From Brachybacterium sp. YJGR34 (lineage in GTDB: Bacteria; Actinomycetota; Actinomycetes; Actinomycetales; Dermabacteraceae), in the NCBI RefSeq assembly GCF_003347015.1, contig NZ_PNFB01000009.1, forward strand, positions 61,786-125,785: a DNA stretch of 64,000 nucleotides, written 5' to 3'. The position numbers and the translations under genes are program-made. The notes under the pieces were generated by a model. The model saw nothing but the letters and a program-made list of their open reading frames with translations. It was not told the origin of the DNA and did not search any database. Positions 43,090-52,396 of the stretch are shown piece after piece (the stretch's first letter is position 1; each line of letters begins with the position of its first letter).

Positions 43090-46026
43090 ATGACCGCATC
43101 GACCGCGCCCGATCACGACTCCTTCGTCCGCCGCCACGTCGGCACCGACACCGACGCGCAGCGTCACATGCTCGAGGTCCTGGGCTACGAGTCCCTGGAC
43201 GAGATGCTCCGCGCGGCCGTGCCGCGCACGATCCTGCTGGAGGACGGGGACGGCGATCCCGCGTCCTCCGTGCCGCCGGGGATCTCCGAGCCCGCGGCGC
43301 TCGAGGAGCTGCGCGCCCTGGCCGAGCGCAACACCGTGCGCCGCTCCCTGATCGGGACGGGCTATCACGGCACCCACACCCCCGCCGTGATCCAGCGCAA
43401 CGTGCTCGAGAACCCCGCCTGGTACACGGCCTACACCCCGTACCAGCCCGAGATCTCCCAGGGCCGCCTCGAGGCGCTGCTGACCTTCCAGACCATGATC
43501 TGCGACCTCACGGGGATGGACGTCTCCAACGCCTCCACCCTCGACGAGGCGACCTCCGCGGCCGAGGCGCTCATGCTCGCCCGCCGCACCGCCAAGCGCA
43601 ACGGCTCCGTGTTCCTCGTGGACGCCGACGCCCTGCCCGCCACCAAGGAGGTGCTGCGCGGACGGGCCGAGGGGCTCGGGATCGAGCTGCGCGAGGTCGA
43701 CTTCCGGACCGAGGGCGTCCCGGACGGGCCGTACTTCGGCGCCCTGATCCAGTATCCGGGCGCCTCCGGGCGGGTGTGGGACCCGCGGGAGGTGATCGCC
43801 GAGGTGAAGTCCACGAAGGCGGTCGCGATCGTCGCCGCGGACCTGCTGGCCCTGACCCTGCTCGAGTCCCCGGGATCGCTCGGGGCCGACGTCACCGTCG
43901 GCACCTCCCAGCGCTTCGGGATCCCGCTCGGCTTCGGCGGCCCCCATGCCGGCTTCGTCGCCGTCCGCCGGGGACTCGAGCGGCAGCTGCCCGGCCGTCT
44001 CGTCGGCGTCTCGGTCGATGCCGACGGCACTCCCGCCTACCGCCTCTCGCTCCAGACCCGCGAGCAGCACATCCGGCGCGAGAAGGCCACCAGCGCGATC
44101 ACGACCGCGCAGGTCCTGCTGGCCGTGATGGCGGCGATGTACGCCGTCTACCACGGCCCCGAGGGGCTGACGCGGATCGGACGCACGGTCGCCGATCGCA
44201 CCGCCTCGCTCGCCGACCTCCTGCGCCGCAGCGGTTTCGAGCTGCTCTCGGACAGCTTCTTCGACACCCTCGAGGTGCGCGCGACCGGCACCGCCCACGA
44301 TCTGGCGGCCGCGCTCGGCGAGGCCGGGTACCTGGTCCGCACCGTGGGCGACGACCTCGTGCACCTCTCGCTCGACGAGACCGTCACCCCCGCGGACCTG
44401 GTGGCGATCGCCGCGGCCTTCGCCCCGTACGCCCCGGCGCCCGGCGCGGAGCTCGGGGAGGTCCCCTCGGGTGACGGCTGGGGACCTCTCCTGCGGCAGG
44501 ACCCCTTCCTGCGGCATCCGGTGTTCTCCTCCTTCCGGTCCGAGACCGCGATGATGCGCTACCTGCGGCGCCTCGCGGACCGTGACTTCGCCCTGGATCG
44601 GGGCATGATCCCGCTGGGCTCGTGCACCATGAAGCTCAACTCCGCCACCGAGATGGCCGGGGTCACCTGGGCGGGCTTCAGCGCGCTCCACCCCTTCGCG
44701 CCGCGCGCGGACGTCGAGGGGTATCTCGAGCTCATCACGCAGCTGGAGAGCTGGCTGGCGGACCTCACCGGCTACGACACCGTCTCGCTCCAGCCCAACG
44801 CCGGCTCCCAGGGCGAGTACGCCGGTCTGCTCGCGATCCGCGCCTACCACGCCTCGCGCGGCGAGTCGGGCCGCGAGGTGTGCCTGGTGCCCAGCTCGGC
44901 GCACGGCACCAACGCCGCCTCGGCGGTCAACGCGGGCCTGCGGGTGGTGGTCGTGGCCTCGGACGCGCAAGGCAACATCGACCTCGACGACCTGAAGCAG
45001 AAGATCAAGGATCACGGCGAGGAGCTCGCCGCGATCATGATCACCTACCCCTCGACCCACGGCGTGTACGAGGAGGAGGTGCGCACCGTCTGCCAGCTGG
45101 TCCACGACGCGGGCGGCCAGGTCTACGTCGACGGTGCGAATCTCAACGCGCTGCTGCAGGTGGCACGGCCCGGCGAGTTCGGCGGCGACGTCTCCCACCT
45201 GAACCTCCACAAGACCTTCTGCATCCCCCACGGCGGCGGCGGGCCCGGCGTCGGCCCGGTCGCGGCCAAGGCGCACCTGGCGCCCTTCCTGCCGGGCCAT
45301 CCGGCGATGCAGCAGAGCGCGCATCCCGTGGTCGGCGCCGCGGACCGCTCCCATGACGGCGCCCCGGTCTCGCAGGCGCCCTACGGCTCCCCGTCGATCC
45401 TCCCGATCACCTGGACCTACATCCGCCTGATGGGACCGGAGGGGCTGCGCCACGCGACCGCCTCCGCGGTGCTCGCGGCCAACTACATGGCCCACCGCCT
45501 CGCGGAGGCCTTCGAGACCCTCTACACGGGGGAGAACGGCCTGGTCGCCCACGAGTGCATCGTGGACCTGCGGCCGTTCACCGCGCGCACCGGCATCACG
45601 GTCGACGACGTCGCCAAGCGGCTCATCGACTACGGATTCCACGCCCCGACGATGTCCTTCCCGGTCGCCGGCACGCTGATGGTCGAGCCGACGGAGTCGG
45701 AGGACCTCGCGGAGATCGACCGCTTCGTCGACGCGATGCTGCGGATCGCCGAGGAGGCCGAGGAGGTCGTCGCCGGCACCTGGCCGGCCGACGACAACCC
45801 GCTGGTGAATGCCCCGCACACCGCGGCGTCGATCGCGACGGGGGAGTGGAGCCACCCCTATTCCCGCGAGGTCGCCGTCTACCCCGGCAGCTGGACCGCC
45901 CTCGAGGACGACTCGGTGCACGACAGCGTCCCCATGCGGATCCAGTCGAAGTACTGGCCGCCGGTGCGCCGCATCGACCAGGCCTTCGGCGACCGCAATC
46001 TCGTGCCCACCTGGCCGCGGGACTGA
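43090..46026 (+). CDS. gcvP: Glycine dehydrogenase (decarboxylating), P protein
   Basis: A 978-residue single-chain P protein (fused alpha/beta form). It decarboxylates glycine with PLP bound to Lys708 in [18 protein letters not shown]-half: [33 protein letters not shown] and [15 protein letters not shown]-half: [14 protein letters not shown] and [14 protein letters not shown]. Ends before a strong terminator. The L protein (lipoamide dehydrogenase) is not in the window. Confidence 0.98.
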   Translation: MTASTAPDHDSFVRRHVGTDTDAQRHMLEVLGYESLDEMLRAAVPRTILLEDGDGDPASSVPPGISEPAALEELRALAERNTVRRSLIGTGYHGTHTPAVIQRNVLENPAWYTAYTPYQPEISQGRLEALLTFQTMICDLTGMDVSNASTLDEATSAAEALMLARRTAKRNGSVFLVDADALPATKEVLRGRAEGLGIELREVDFRTEGVPDGPYFGALIQYPGASGRVWDPREVIAEVKSTKAVAIVAADLLALTLLESPGSLGADVTVGTSQRFGIPLGFGGPHAGFVAVRRGLERQLPGRLVGVSVDADGTPAYRLSLQTREQHIRREKATSAITTAQVLLAVMAAMYAVYHGPEGLTRIGRTVADRTASLADLLRRSGFELLSDSFFDTLEVRATGTAHDLAAALGEAGYLVRTVGDDLVHLSLDETVTPADLVAIAAAFAPYAPAPGAELGEVPSGDGWGPLLRQDPFLRHPVFSSFRSETAMMRYLRRLADRDFALDRGMIPLGSCTMKLNSATEMAGVTWAGFSALHPFAPRADVEGYLELITQLESWLADLTGYDTVSLQPNAGSQGEYAGLLAIRAYHASRGESGREVCLVPSSAHGTNAASAVNAGLRVVVVASDAQGNIDLDDLKQKIKDHGEELAAIMITYPSTHGVYEEEVRTVCQLVHDAGGQVYVDGANLNALLQVARPGEFGGDVSHLNLHKTFCIPHGGGGPGVGPVAAKAHLAPFLPGHPAMQQSAHPVVGAADRSHDGAPVSQAPYGSPSILPITWTYIRLMGPEGLRHATASAVLAANYMAHRLAEAFETLYTGENGLVAHECIVDLRPFTARTGITVDDVAKRLIDYGFHAPTMSFPVAGTLMVEPTESEDLAEIDRFVDAMLRIAEEAEEVVAGTWPADDNPLVNAPHTAASIATGEWSHPYSREVAVYPGSWTALEDDSVHDSVPMRIQSKYWPPVRRIDQAFGDRNLVPTWPRD

Positions 46027-46031
46027 CCCCT

Positions 46032-46068
46032 GCTCACCCGCCCCCGGAGCACTCGGGGGCGGGTGAGC
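46032..46068. terminator. Intrinsic-like terminator after gcvP
   Basis: Perfect 15-base arms GCTCACCCGCCCCCG / CGGGGGCGGGTGAGC with a seven-base loop, six bases after the gcvP stop; followed by TGTGTG rather than a T-run. Confidence 0.75.
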
Positions 46069-46118
46069 TGTGTGAACGGGGATGACCCCGCAATTCCTCC
46101 GCGCCCGCGGGCGGCGCT

Positions 46119-46124
46119 TAGGGT
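46119..46124 (+). promoter_or_regulatory. -10 box of leaderless promoter (MetE-like gene)
   Basis: TAGGGT seven bases before the ATG at 46132; no ribosome site. Confidence 0.5.
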
Positions 46125-46131
46125 CGGTCCC

Positions 46132-47349
46132 ATGACCGAGATCCTCACCACCACCGCAGGCTCCCTGCCCCGCACCCCCGAGCTGCTGGCCGCGAACGCC
46201 GCCCGCCCCGTCGCGGAGGACGGGCTCACCCCGCTGCCGTCGGCCGAGTTCGATGCGGCGCTGGCCGCCGCGGTCGAATCGGTCGTGGCGCGCCAGAAGC
46301 AGATCGGCATCACCGTCCCGGGCGACGGCGAGTACGGCAAGTCCATGACCTCGACCTACAACTACGGCGCCTGGTGGAGCTACATCTTCCATCGCACCGC
46401 GGGCCTCGAGATCGTCGAGGGCGACACCTTCTTCGCCGAGCCGCCCACGGCGGACAACGCCGAGGGCCTGACGCTGACCTCCTTCGGCAACCGCCGCGAC
46501 CGCCAGCGCTTCCCCGACGTGTACGCCTCGGACGTCGAGGTCAACAAGGCCACCCCGGAGGCGGGCGCACTCGTCTTCCCGGTCGCCTCCGGCGCGCTGT
46601 CCTACACCGGCGGCGAGCTCATCGCCTCCGACGTCTCCAACTTCTCCCGCGCGCTGAGCGCGCAGGGCATCGAGCAGGGCTTCCTCACCTCGCTCTCCCC
46701 GGGCTCCGGAGCTCGCATCCAGGACCGCCACTACGGCTCGGAGGACGCCTTCCTCGAGGCCTGGGCGGAGGCGCTGAAGGTCGAGTACAAGGCCATCACC
46801 GACGCGGGCCTCATCGTCCAGATCGACGATCCCTCGATCGCGGAGAACTTCGACCAGATCTCCCCCGAGCCCAGCATCGAGGACTATCTGCGCTTCACCG
46901 CCAAGCGCGTCGAGGCGCTCAACCACGCCCTCGAGGGCCTGCCGAAGGAGCAGCTGCGCTTCCACCTGTGCTGGGGCTCCTGGCACGGCCCGCACGTCAC
47001 CGACATCGAGTTCCGCCACCTCGTGCGGCTGATGCTCGACATCGACGTCACCTACTACTCCTTCGAGGGCGCCAATGCGCGCCACGAGCACGAGTACGTG
47101 GTCTGGGACGAGGTCACCCTGCCGGACGACAAGATCATCGTCCCGGGCGTGGTGGGCCACTCGACCAATGTCGTCGAGCACCCGGAGCTGGTCGCCCAGC
47201 GCATCTCCCGCTACGCCGAGCGCGTGGGCGCCGAGCGCGTCATCGCCTCGACCGACTGCGGCCTGGGCGGACGCATCCACCCCGACATCGCCTGGGCGAA
47301 GCTCGAGTCGCTGGCCGAGGGCGCGCGGATCGCCTCGCAGCGCCTCTGA
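46132..47349 (+). CDS. MetE C-terminal-like zinc methyl/alkyl transferase
   Basis: A 405-residue protein of the cobalamin-independent methionine synthase catalytic fold, half the size of true MetE (no N-terminal folate half). Zinc ligands appear in FHLCWGSWHGPH (His, Cys) and STDCGLGGR (Cys). Other parts: GDGEYGKSMTSTYNYGAWW and VVGHSTNVVEHPELVAQRI. This stand-alone type includes epoxyalkane:coenzyme M transferase-like and MetE-paralogue proteins; whether it makes methionine is not certain. Monocistronic, leaderless. Confidence 0.85.
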   Translation: MTEILTTTAGSLPRTPELLAANAARPVAEDGLTPLPSAEFDAALAAAVESVVARQKQIGITVPGDGEYGKSMTSTYNYGAWWSYIFHRTAGLEIVEGDTFFAEPPTADNAEGLTLTSFGNRRDRQRFPDVYASDVEVNKATPEAGALVFPVASGALSYTGGELIASDVSNFSRALSAQGIEQGFLTSLSPGSGARIQDRHYGSEDAFLEAWAEALKVEYKAITDAGLIVQIDDPSIAENFDQISPEPSIEDYLRFTAKRVEALNHALEGLPKEQLRFHLCWGSWHGPHVTDIEFRHLVRLMLDIDVTYYSFEGANARHEHEYVVWDEVTLPDDKIIVPGVVGHSTNVVEHPELVAQRISRYAERVGAERVIASTDCGLGGRIHPDIAWAKLESLAEGARIASQRL

Positions 47350-47356
47350 GCGCCGC

Positions 47357-47398
47357 GGCCCGGTCCCCGCGGTCCTCCGGGACGGCGGGGACCGGGCC
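47357..47398. terminator. Terminator-like hairpin after MetE-like gene
   Basis: Perfect 14-base arms GGCCCGGTCCCCGC / GCGGGGACCGGGCC with an inner GTCC/GGAC, seven bases past the stop; no T-run. Confidence 0.6.
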
Positions 47399-47498
47399 CC
47401 GCGGAGCCGCCGGCACGGGGCAAGAGTTCACCTTCGCGTCGTCGGCCCGTCACGCCGGCGTGGCCCGGAGGCAGGACGGGAGGCGGATCCTCGAGAGC

Positions 47499-48647
47499 GT
47501 GAGGATCCTCTTCGTCGCCGAGTCCTTCCTGCCGCACATGAACGGAGTCACCAATTCGGTGCTCCGCGTCGTCGACCACTTCGCCGCCGCCGGCGATGAC
47601 CTCGGGATCATCGCCCCGCAGTGGCCGCGGGCCTCGACCTCCCTGCGCACCTCCTGCGGGCGCCGGGTCCGGGTCCGTCGCGTCGCCTCCGCTCCGATGC
47701 CCGGGTACTCCGCGGTGCGGATCGCCGCCGCCAGCGCGACGGTGCTGCGCCGCCGCATCGACGAGTTCCAGCCCGACGTCCTCCACCTCGCCTCGCCCAT
47801 GATCCTGGGCGGGCGCGCCGTGGTGGCGGCGCAGAAGCTGGGCGTCCCCTCGGTCGCCGTGTACCAGACGGACATCCCCGGATACACGGCGCGCTACGGC
47901 ATGCCCTTCCTCGAGAACGCCACCTGGCAGCTGCTGCGCGACGTCCACAACCGGGCCACCGTGAACCTCGCCCCGTCGACCTCGAGCCGCGACGAGCTGG
48001 TCTCCCACGGCGTCGAGAACGTCGAGCTGTGGCGCCGCGGGGTGGACACCTCCCTGTTCTCCCCCTCGCTGCGCAGCGAGACGCTGCGCGCGAAGTACGC
48101 CGCACCCGGCGAGAAGCTCGTCGTCTACGTGGGGCGCCTCGCCGCCGAGAAGCAGGTCGCGGATCTCAAGGTCATCCACGACATGCCCGGAGTGCGGCTG
48201 CTGATCGTGGGCGACGGCCCCGAGCGGGACGCCCTGCGGCGCGAGATGCCGCGGGCACGCTTCGCGGGCTTCCGCTCCGGCACCGATCTGGCCACCCACC
48301 TCGCCTCGGCGGACCTGTTCATCCACCCCGGCGAGCTCGAGACCTTCGGGCAGACGATCCAGGAGGCGATGGCCTCGGGCCTGCCGGTGATCGCGCCCCG
48401 ACGCGGCGGTCCGATCGACCTGATCTCCCCGAGCCGCACCGGCTGGCTGTACACCCCGGGGATGCTCGACGAGCTGCGGGAGCGGGCCAGCGACCTCCTG
48501 TTCGACGACGCCAAGCGACTCGCCGTCGGCCGGGCCGCTCTCGAGTCCGTGCGCAAGCGCACCTGGCCGGTGCTCGCGGAGCAGCTGCGCGGCCACTACC
48601 GCCAGGCGATCGCGATGCAGCAGGGAGCGGTCGGCGCCGCGCGCTGA
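47499..48647 (+). CDS. Glycosyltransferase family 4 (alpha-mannosyltransferase-like)
   Basis: A 382-residue GT-B enzyme from GTG 47499. Begins RILFVAESFLPHMNGVTNSVLRV; acceptor part HLASPMILGGRAVVAAQKLG and VYQTDIPGYTARYGM; donor site VVYVGRLAAEKQVADL, GDGPERDALRREMP and HPGELETFGQTIQEAMASGLPVI. Resembles actinobacterial phosphatidylinositol/diacylglycerol mannosyltransferases. A clear ribosome site is absent, so the start is moderately certain. Monocistronic. Confidence 0.87.
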   Translation: MRILFVAESFLPHMNGVTNSVLRVVDHFAAAGDDLGIIAPQWPRASTSLRTSCGRRVRVRRVASAPMPGYSAVRIAAASATVLRRRIDEFQPDVLHLASPMILGGRAVVAAQKLGVPSVAVYQTDIPGYTARYGMPFLENATWQLLRDVHNRATVNLAPSTSSRDELVSHGVENVELWRRGVDTSLFSPSLRSETLRAKYAAPGEKLVVYVGRLAAEKQVADLKVIHDMPGVRLLIVGDGPERDALRREMPRARFAGFRSGTDLATHLASADLFIHPGELETFGQTIQEAMASGLPVIAPRRGGPIDLISPSRTGWLYTPGMLDELRERASDLLFDDAKRLAVGRAALESVRKRTWPVLAEQLRGHYRQAIAMQQGAVGAAR

Positions 48648-48768
48648 ACCGCCTCCGCGCGCCCGGCCGTCACACTCCGCCACAGTCCTCGCGCCGTCGC
48701 GCCCCCGCGCGATGGACTGGGGTCCGTCGCCAGGAGGCGGCACGGACTCTCGCGGAAAGGACAACATC

Positions 48769-49512
48769 ATGGCGCAGCGCACTCGTCGCCCGCTCATCGG
48801 CGTGACCGCAGGGGTCCGCACCATGATGTCCGGCGCCTGGGAGGGTCATGACGCCGTCGCCGTCAACGAGTCCTACGTCCGCGCCCTGCGCGCGGCCGGC
48901 GCCCGTCCCGTGATCATCGCCCCGCAGGACGAGTGGAGCGACGAGGAGATCGCCGAGCTGGACGGGCTGGTCCTCACCGGCGGCACCGACCTCGACCCGG
49001 CCGCCTGGGGCGAGGAGGCGCTCGCCACCGACATGACCCCCGACCCGGCGCGCGACGCCTTCGAGACCGCGCTGTACCGCGCCGCCCGCCGCGCCGACGT
49101 CCCGGTGCTCGGCATCTGCCGCGGCCTGCAGATCATCGTGATCGCCGAGGGCGGCGAGCTGCACCGTCACCTGCCGGCCGATCTGCCCGAGCATCCCGCG
49201 ACCGGCCTGCGCCCCACCCGCGTCGAGGCCACCGTGGACGCGGCCAGCGATCTCGCCCTCGCTCTCGGCACCTGCGCCGAGGTCACGGCCTTCCACCACC
49301 AGGGCGTGCGGGCCGTGCGCGGGGACCTGCGGATCGTCGCGCGCCACGACAGCGGGCTGCCGCTCGCCGTCGAGGCCGCGAGCGGATCGAGCGTCCTGGG
49401 CGTGCAGTGGCACCCCGAGATCGACGGCGCGGACGGCCTCGCCGTCTTCGAGAGCCTGCTCACGGCCGTCCACCACCGCGGGGAGACCGCGGACCTCCGC
49501 TCCCTGGTCTAG
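48769..49512 (+). CDS. Gamma-glutamyl-GABA hydrolase family (class I GATase-like)
   Basis: A 247-residue PuuD-like hydrolase. Nucleophile Cys117 in VLGICRGLQI, partner His in GVQWHPEIDGADG; opening RRPLIGVTAGVRTMM and GLVLTGGTDLDP. The family cleaves gamma-glutamyl bonds, e.g. in putrescine breakdown. ATG 48769 is preceded by GAAAGGA; an upstream ATG at 48712 lacks one. No other putrescine genes nearby, so the substrate is open. Confidence 0.9.
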   Translation: MAQRTRRPLIGVTAGVRTMMSGAWEGHDAVAVNESYVRALRAAGARPVIIAPQDEWSDEEIAELDGLVLTGGTDLDPAAWGEEALATDMTPDPARDAFETALYRAARRADVPVLGICRGLQIIVIAEGGELHRHLPADLPEHPATGLRPTRVEATVDAASDLALALGTCAEVTAFHHQGVRAVRGDLRIVARHDSGLPLAVEAASGSSVLGVQWHPEIDGADGLAVFESLLTAVHHRGETADLRSLV

Positions 49513-49515
49513 GAT
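49510..49515 (+). promoter_or_regulatory. Possible -10 box for small membrane protein gene
   Basis: TAGGAT over the hydrolase stop, about 60 bases before the ATG at 49576. No -35 seen. Confidence 0.35.
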
Positions 49516-49575
49516 GGACCGTGGCGGTCCGCCCCGTGCAGGACGCCGCACCCGTGACGCAGAGGAAGAGGCAGC

Positions 49576-49833
49576 ATGAGCAACCAGCACGTCGCGAACG
49601 CGACCGGCGCGCAGGCGAGCGAGGACACGAACGTGACCTCGAAGGGCAACAACCCCGTCCTCTCGGTGGTGCTGTTCGTGGTGCTCTTCGCCCTCTTCGG
49701 CGCCGGGCTGTACGTCATGAGCCTGGTCTCGATGGACCAGCCCTCCGTGGGCGTCTTCCTGGGCGGCCTGGGCATGTGCCTGCTCGCGCTGTACTGCACC
49801 TTCGACCTGGTGCCCCGCTTCCTCACTCGCTGA
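49576..49833 (+). CDS. Small two-helix membrane protein, unknown function
   Basis: An 85-residue protein. The first 27 residues are hydrophilic; two hydrophobic segments follow (VLSVVLFVVLFALFGAGLYVM and VGVFLGGLGMCLLALYCTF), linked by a short SMDQPS turn, and a basic end PRFLTR. AGGAAGAGG ribosome site. I do not recognise the family. It is followed by a strong hairpin. Confidence 0.7.
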   Translation: MSNQHVANATGAQASEDTNVTSKGNNPVLSVVLFVVLFALFGAGLYVMSLVSMDQPSVGVFLGGLGMCLLALYCTFDLVPRFLTR

Positions 49834-49853
49834 CGTCCCCGCAGGACGTCCCC

Positions 49854-49882
49854 GTGCCCGGCGCCTCATGGCGACCGGGCAC
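49854..49882. terminator. Terminator-like hairpin
   Basis: GTGCCCGG / CCGGGCAC outer arms, GCC/GGC inner pair and a TCAT loop, 20 bases after the small membrane protein; no T-run. Confidence 0.5.
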
Positions 49883-49918
49883 GTCGCGTTCCGGGGCTTC
49901 CCGGGCGGCGCCGGCCTC

Positions 49919-49934
49919 ATGGACAATGGTCCAT
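49919..49934. promoter_or_regulatory. Palindrome over the MFS gene promoter
   Basis: ATGGAC AATG GTCCAT, perfect six-base arms. It contains a GACAAT -10-like hexamer (49922-49927) eight bases before the GTG start, so a bound dimer would block the leaderless promoter. Confidence 0.5.
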
Positions 49935-49935
49935 C

Positions 49936-51213
49936 GTGAACGCTCACTCCGCGACCGCCCCGCCCTCCGTGCCCCTCGAGGTGCGCCGTGCCCGCTGGGC
50001 AGTCTCCCTGATCTTCCTGCTCAACGGCGCCTCCTTCTGCGCGATCCTGCCGCGCTACCCGGAGCTGGTCGAGACCATCGGACTGTCCAACACGGCCTTC
50101 GGGCTGGCGGTGGGCATCGGTCCCCTGGGCGGGCTGGCCGCGGGGCTCTTCGCCGCGCGCCTCATGACCCGTTTCGGCACCGCTCGGCTGAGCGTCGTCG
50201 TCCAGATCATCGCCTCCACCTCGCACCTGCTGGTCTATGTGGCCGGTTCGTGGCTGTGGCTCGCCGGCTCGCTGGTGCTCGCGATGGCGGCCGATGCGAT
50301 CACCGACGTCTCCATGAACGCCCACGGGATGCGGGTGGAGCGGCGCTATCGCCGCTCGATCATGAACAGCTTCCACGGCTGGTGGTCGCTCGGCGCGGTG
50401 GTGGGCGGGCTGCTGGGCTCCGCCTGCGCGCAGCTCGGGGTGCCGCTGTGGGGTCAGGGAGTGGCCGGTCTGGTGGTCTTCGGTCTGCTCGCGGCCGGCG
50501 CGCTGCGCTTCCTGCTGCCCGGTCATGACGGCACCGAGCGCACCCCGGTCGCCGGACCGTCGGCCGCCTCCGCCGCCGAGGTGCCCGCGCCCGCGCCGCG
50601 GGGCGGGCTGCGCATCGCCGGGATGACCATGCGGTCGCTGGGGCTGCTGGTGGCGCTGGGGATGATCCTCGTGTTCGCGGGATCCACCGAGGACGCCGGC
50701 AACACCTGGGGCGCGCTCTTCATGAACTCCACCTTCGAGGTCAGCGCCTTCGTCGCCGGCATGGCCTTCGTCGCCCTGCAGGGCGCCCAGACGATCGGGC
50801 GCTTCACCGGCGACGCGATCGTCAACCGGCTGGGCGACCGCGCCACCGCCCGGCTGGGCGCGGCGATCTCCGCGACCGGGATGGGCCTGGCCCTGCTGTT
50901 CCCCACCCCCGTCACGGCGCTGATCGGCTTCGCCGCCGCCGGCTGGGGCGTGGCCACCCTGTTCCCCGCCGCGTACCGCGCGGCGGACGAGCTGCCGGGT
51001 GTGCCGCAGGGCGTGGGCATGACGGTGGTGGGCTGGTTCGCCCGCCTGGGCTTCTTCGTCACCCCGCCGCTGGTCGGCGTCCTCGCCGACGCCCTCACGC
51101 TGCGCTACGCGCTGTGGATGGTGCCGATGTACGCCCTCGGCATCCTCGTGTTCTCCGGGGTGCTCGAGCCGCGGCGCGCCGCGCAGGCTGCCGCGGCCGA
51201 CGCGGCGGGCTGA
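49936..51213 (+). CDS. MFS transporter
   Basis: A 425-residue major facilitator protein from GTG. About 12 hydrophobic segments; the A-motif-like loop is GLFAARLMTRFGTARLSV after helix 2, and DAITDVSMNAHGMRVERRYRRSIMNSFHGWWSLG resembles the YbjJ/fucose-permease-like group. A long Pro/Ala/Ser linker follows helix 6. Substrate unknown. Convergent with the YrdC-like gene (7 bases). Confidence 0.88.
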   Translation: MNAHSATAPPSVPLEVRRARWAVSLIFLLNGASFCAILPRYPELVETIGLSNTAFGLAVGIGPLGGLAAGLFAARLMTRFGTARLSVVVQIIASTSHLLVYVAGSWLWLAGSLVLAMAADAITDVSMNAHGMRVERRYRRSIMNSFHGWWSLGAVVGGLLGSACAQLGVPLWGQGVAGLVVFGLLAAGALRFLLPGHDGTERTPVAGPSAASAAEVPAPAPRGGLRIAGMTMRSLGLLVALGMILVFAGSTEDAGNTWGALFMNSTFEVSAFVAGMAFVALQGAQTIGRFTGDAIVNRLGDRATARLGAAISATGMGLALLFPTPVTALIGFAAAGWGVATLFPAAYRAADELPGVPQGVGMTVVGWFARLGFFVTPPLVGVLADALTLRYALWMVPMYALGILVFSGVLEPRRAAQAAAADAAG

Positions 51214-51220
51214 GCCGCTC

Positions 51221-51856
51221 TCAGAAGCGAGCGGCGTCCCCGGCCCCCTCGCGCACGATCTCCAGCCCGTCGCCGGAGAGGTCGACGACGGTGGTGGGCT
51301 CGATGCCCACCTCACCGGAGTCGATGATCGCGTCCAGCTGATCATCCAGCAGGTCCTGGACCACCCAGCCCTCCGAGGGCGGGTCCTCCTGCCCCGGCAG
51401 CAGCAGCGTCGAGGAGACGATCGGCTCGCCGAGCGCCTCCACCAGCGCATGCGCGACCCGGTGATCGGGGATGCGCACGCCCACGGTGAGCTTCTTGGGG
51501 TGCGACATGCGGCGGGGCACCTCCTTCGTGGCGGGGAGGATGAAGGTGTACGGCCCCGGAGTGCTGTTCTTGACCAGCCGGAAGGTGGGGTTGGAGACCA
51601 GCACGAACTGCCCCAGCTGGGCGAAGTCCGCGCACACCAGCGTGAAGTGGTGGTTCTTGTCGACCTGCCGGATGCGGCGGATCCGCTCGAGCCCCTGGGC
51701 GGAATCCAGGGTGCAGCCCAGGGCGTAGCAGGAATCCGTGGGGTAGGCGATGAGACCGCCCTCCCGCAGCACCGAGACCGCCTGCTCGACGAGCCGGGGC
51801 TGTGGGTCGACGGGGTGGATGTCGAGGTAGCGCGCGGAGTGTCGGGATCTGGCCAT
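51221..51856 (-). CDS. YrdC/YciO/Sua5-family protein
   Basis: A 211-residue YrdC-fold protein. Nucleotide and substrate features: GGLIAYPTDSCYALGC, RIRQVDKNHHFTLVC, GPYTFILPAT and HPKKLTVGVRIPDH. The family includes the L-threonylcarbamoyl-AMP synthase for tRNA t6A, but the DKNHHFTL/short form looks more like YciO paralogues whose role is unsettled. Downstream of the DUF952 gene, with a tandem repeat in between. Confidence 0.87.
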   Translation of the reverse strand: MARSRHSARYLDIHPVDPQPRLVEQAVSVLREGGLIAYPTDSCYALGCTLDSAQGLERIRRIRQVDKNHHFTLVCADFAQLGQFVLVSNPTFRLVKNSTPGPYTFILPATKEVPRRMSHPKKLTVGVRIPDHRVAHALVEALGEPIVSSTLLLPGQEDPPSEGWVVQDLLDDQLDAIIDSGEVGIEPTTVVDLSGDGLEIVREGAGDAARF

Positions 51857-51909
51857 GTCCGATGGTACGTCCGCGCCGCGGGCGCGGGGAATCCTCAGGC
51901 TGCGCCGGA

Positions 51910-52012
51910 TGCCTGGTCTGCTGCCGGCTCGTCCCTCGCCAGCACGTCGATCAGGCTGTGCCTACTGCCTGGTCTGCTGCCGGCTCGTGCCTCGCCAGCA
52001 CGTCGATCAGGC
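51910..52012. repeat. Tandem 47-bp repeat with hairpin potential
   Basis: Two copies (51910-51956 and 51966-52012) with one mismatch (C/G), separated by nine bases. Each begins TGCCTGGTCTGCTGCC and ends GTCGATCAGGC; ends GCCTGGTC / GATCAGGC can pair, as can the inner TGCT/AGCA and GGC/GCC. The second copy covers the stop codon of the DUF952 gene. The origin may be a small palindromic mobile or regulatory element. Confidence 0.85.
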
Positions 52013-52372
52013 GACGACCACGAACTCGCGGCCGATCCACTTCGTCCGGCGCAGGCGCAGCACGGCGCTCACAGGGAGCGGGCCCTTGATGTGCGGATAG
52101 CCGCGTCCCTTGCCGTCGACATCGGCCTCGATGTCCACGGCGATGCCGGCGGCCTCCACGCGCCCCGCGTCGATCTCCAGGATCACCAGGTCCGAGGGGC
52201 GATCGGGGTAGACCCGCTTGGCGACCTTGGAGACCTGCTCCGGCCAGGAGGCGTGGAGGAAGCCCTCCTGCTCGAGGGTGCGTCCGCGGGTCGCCTGGGT
52301 GTAGCTGCCCGACGGGACGGCCGCCTCCCAGGCGGACAGCTCGGTGATGTGCCAGATGAGAGGCGCAGGCAT
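52007..52372 (-). CDS. DUF952 family protein
   Basis: A 121-residue protein of the DUF952 family: IWHITELSAWEAAV, EGFLHASWPEQV (the FIHxS-type motif), and YPHIKGPLPVSAVL near the end. Structures of the family suggest a small enzyme fold, but its function is unknown. Leaderless, sharing overlapping -10 boxes with the divergent GNAT gene. Confidence 0.88.
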   Translation of the reverse strand: MPAPLIWHITELSAWEAAVPSGSYTQATRGRTLEQEGFLHASWPEQVSKVAKRVYPDRPSDLVILEIDAGRVEAAGIAVDIEADVDGKGRGYPHIKGPLPVSAVLRLRRTKWIGREFVVVA

Positions 52373-52379
52373 GACCGGC

Positions 52380-52389
52380 AGTGTACCGT
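52380..52389. promoter_or_regulatory. Overlapping divergent leaderless promoters
   Basis: Minus-strand -10 TACACT (52385-52380) lies seven bases from the DUF952 ATG; plus-strand -10 TACCGT (52384-52389) lies seven bases from the GNAT ATG at 52397. The two boxes share two bases, so only one polymerase could bind at a time. Confidence 0.55.
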
Positions 52390-52396
52390 GACCGGC

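Noticed and set aside
42922..47280. Minus-strand open frame of about 1,450 codons over the gcv region
   Set aside because: Opposite to gcvH, gcvP and the MetE-like gene, which have clear motifs; no recognisable protein in the antisense frame.
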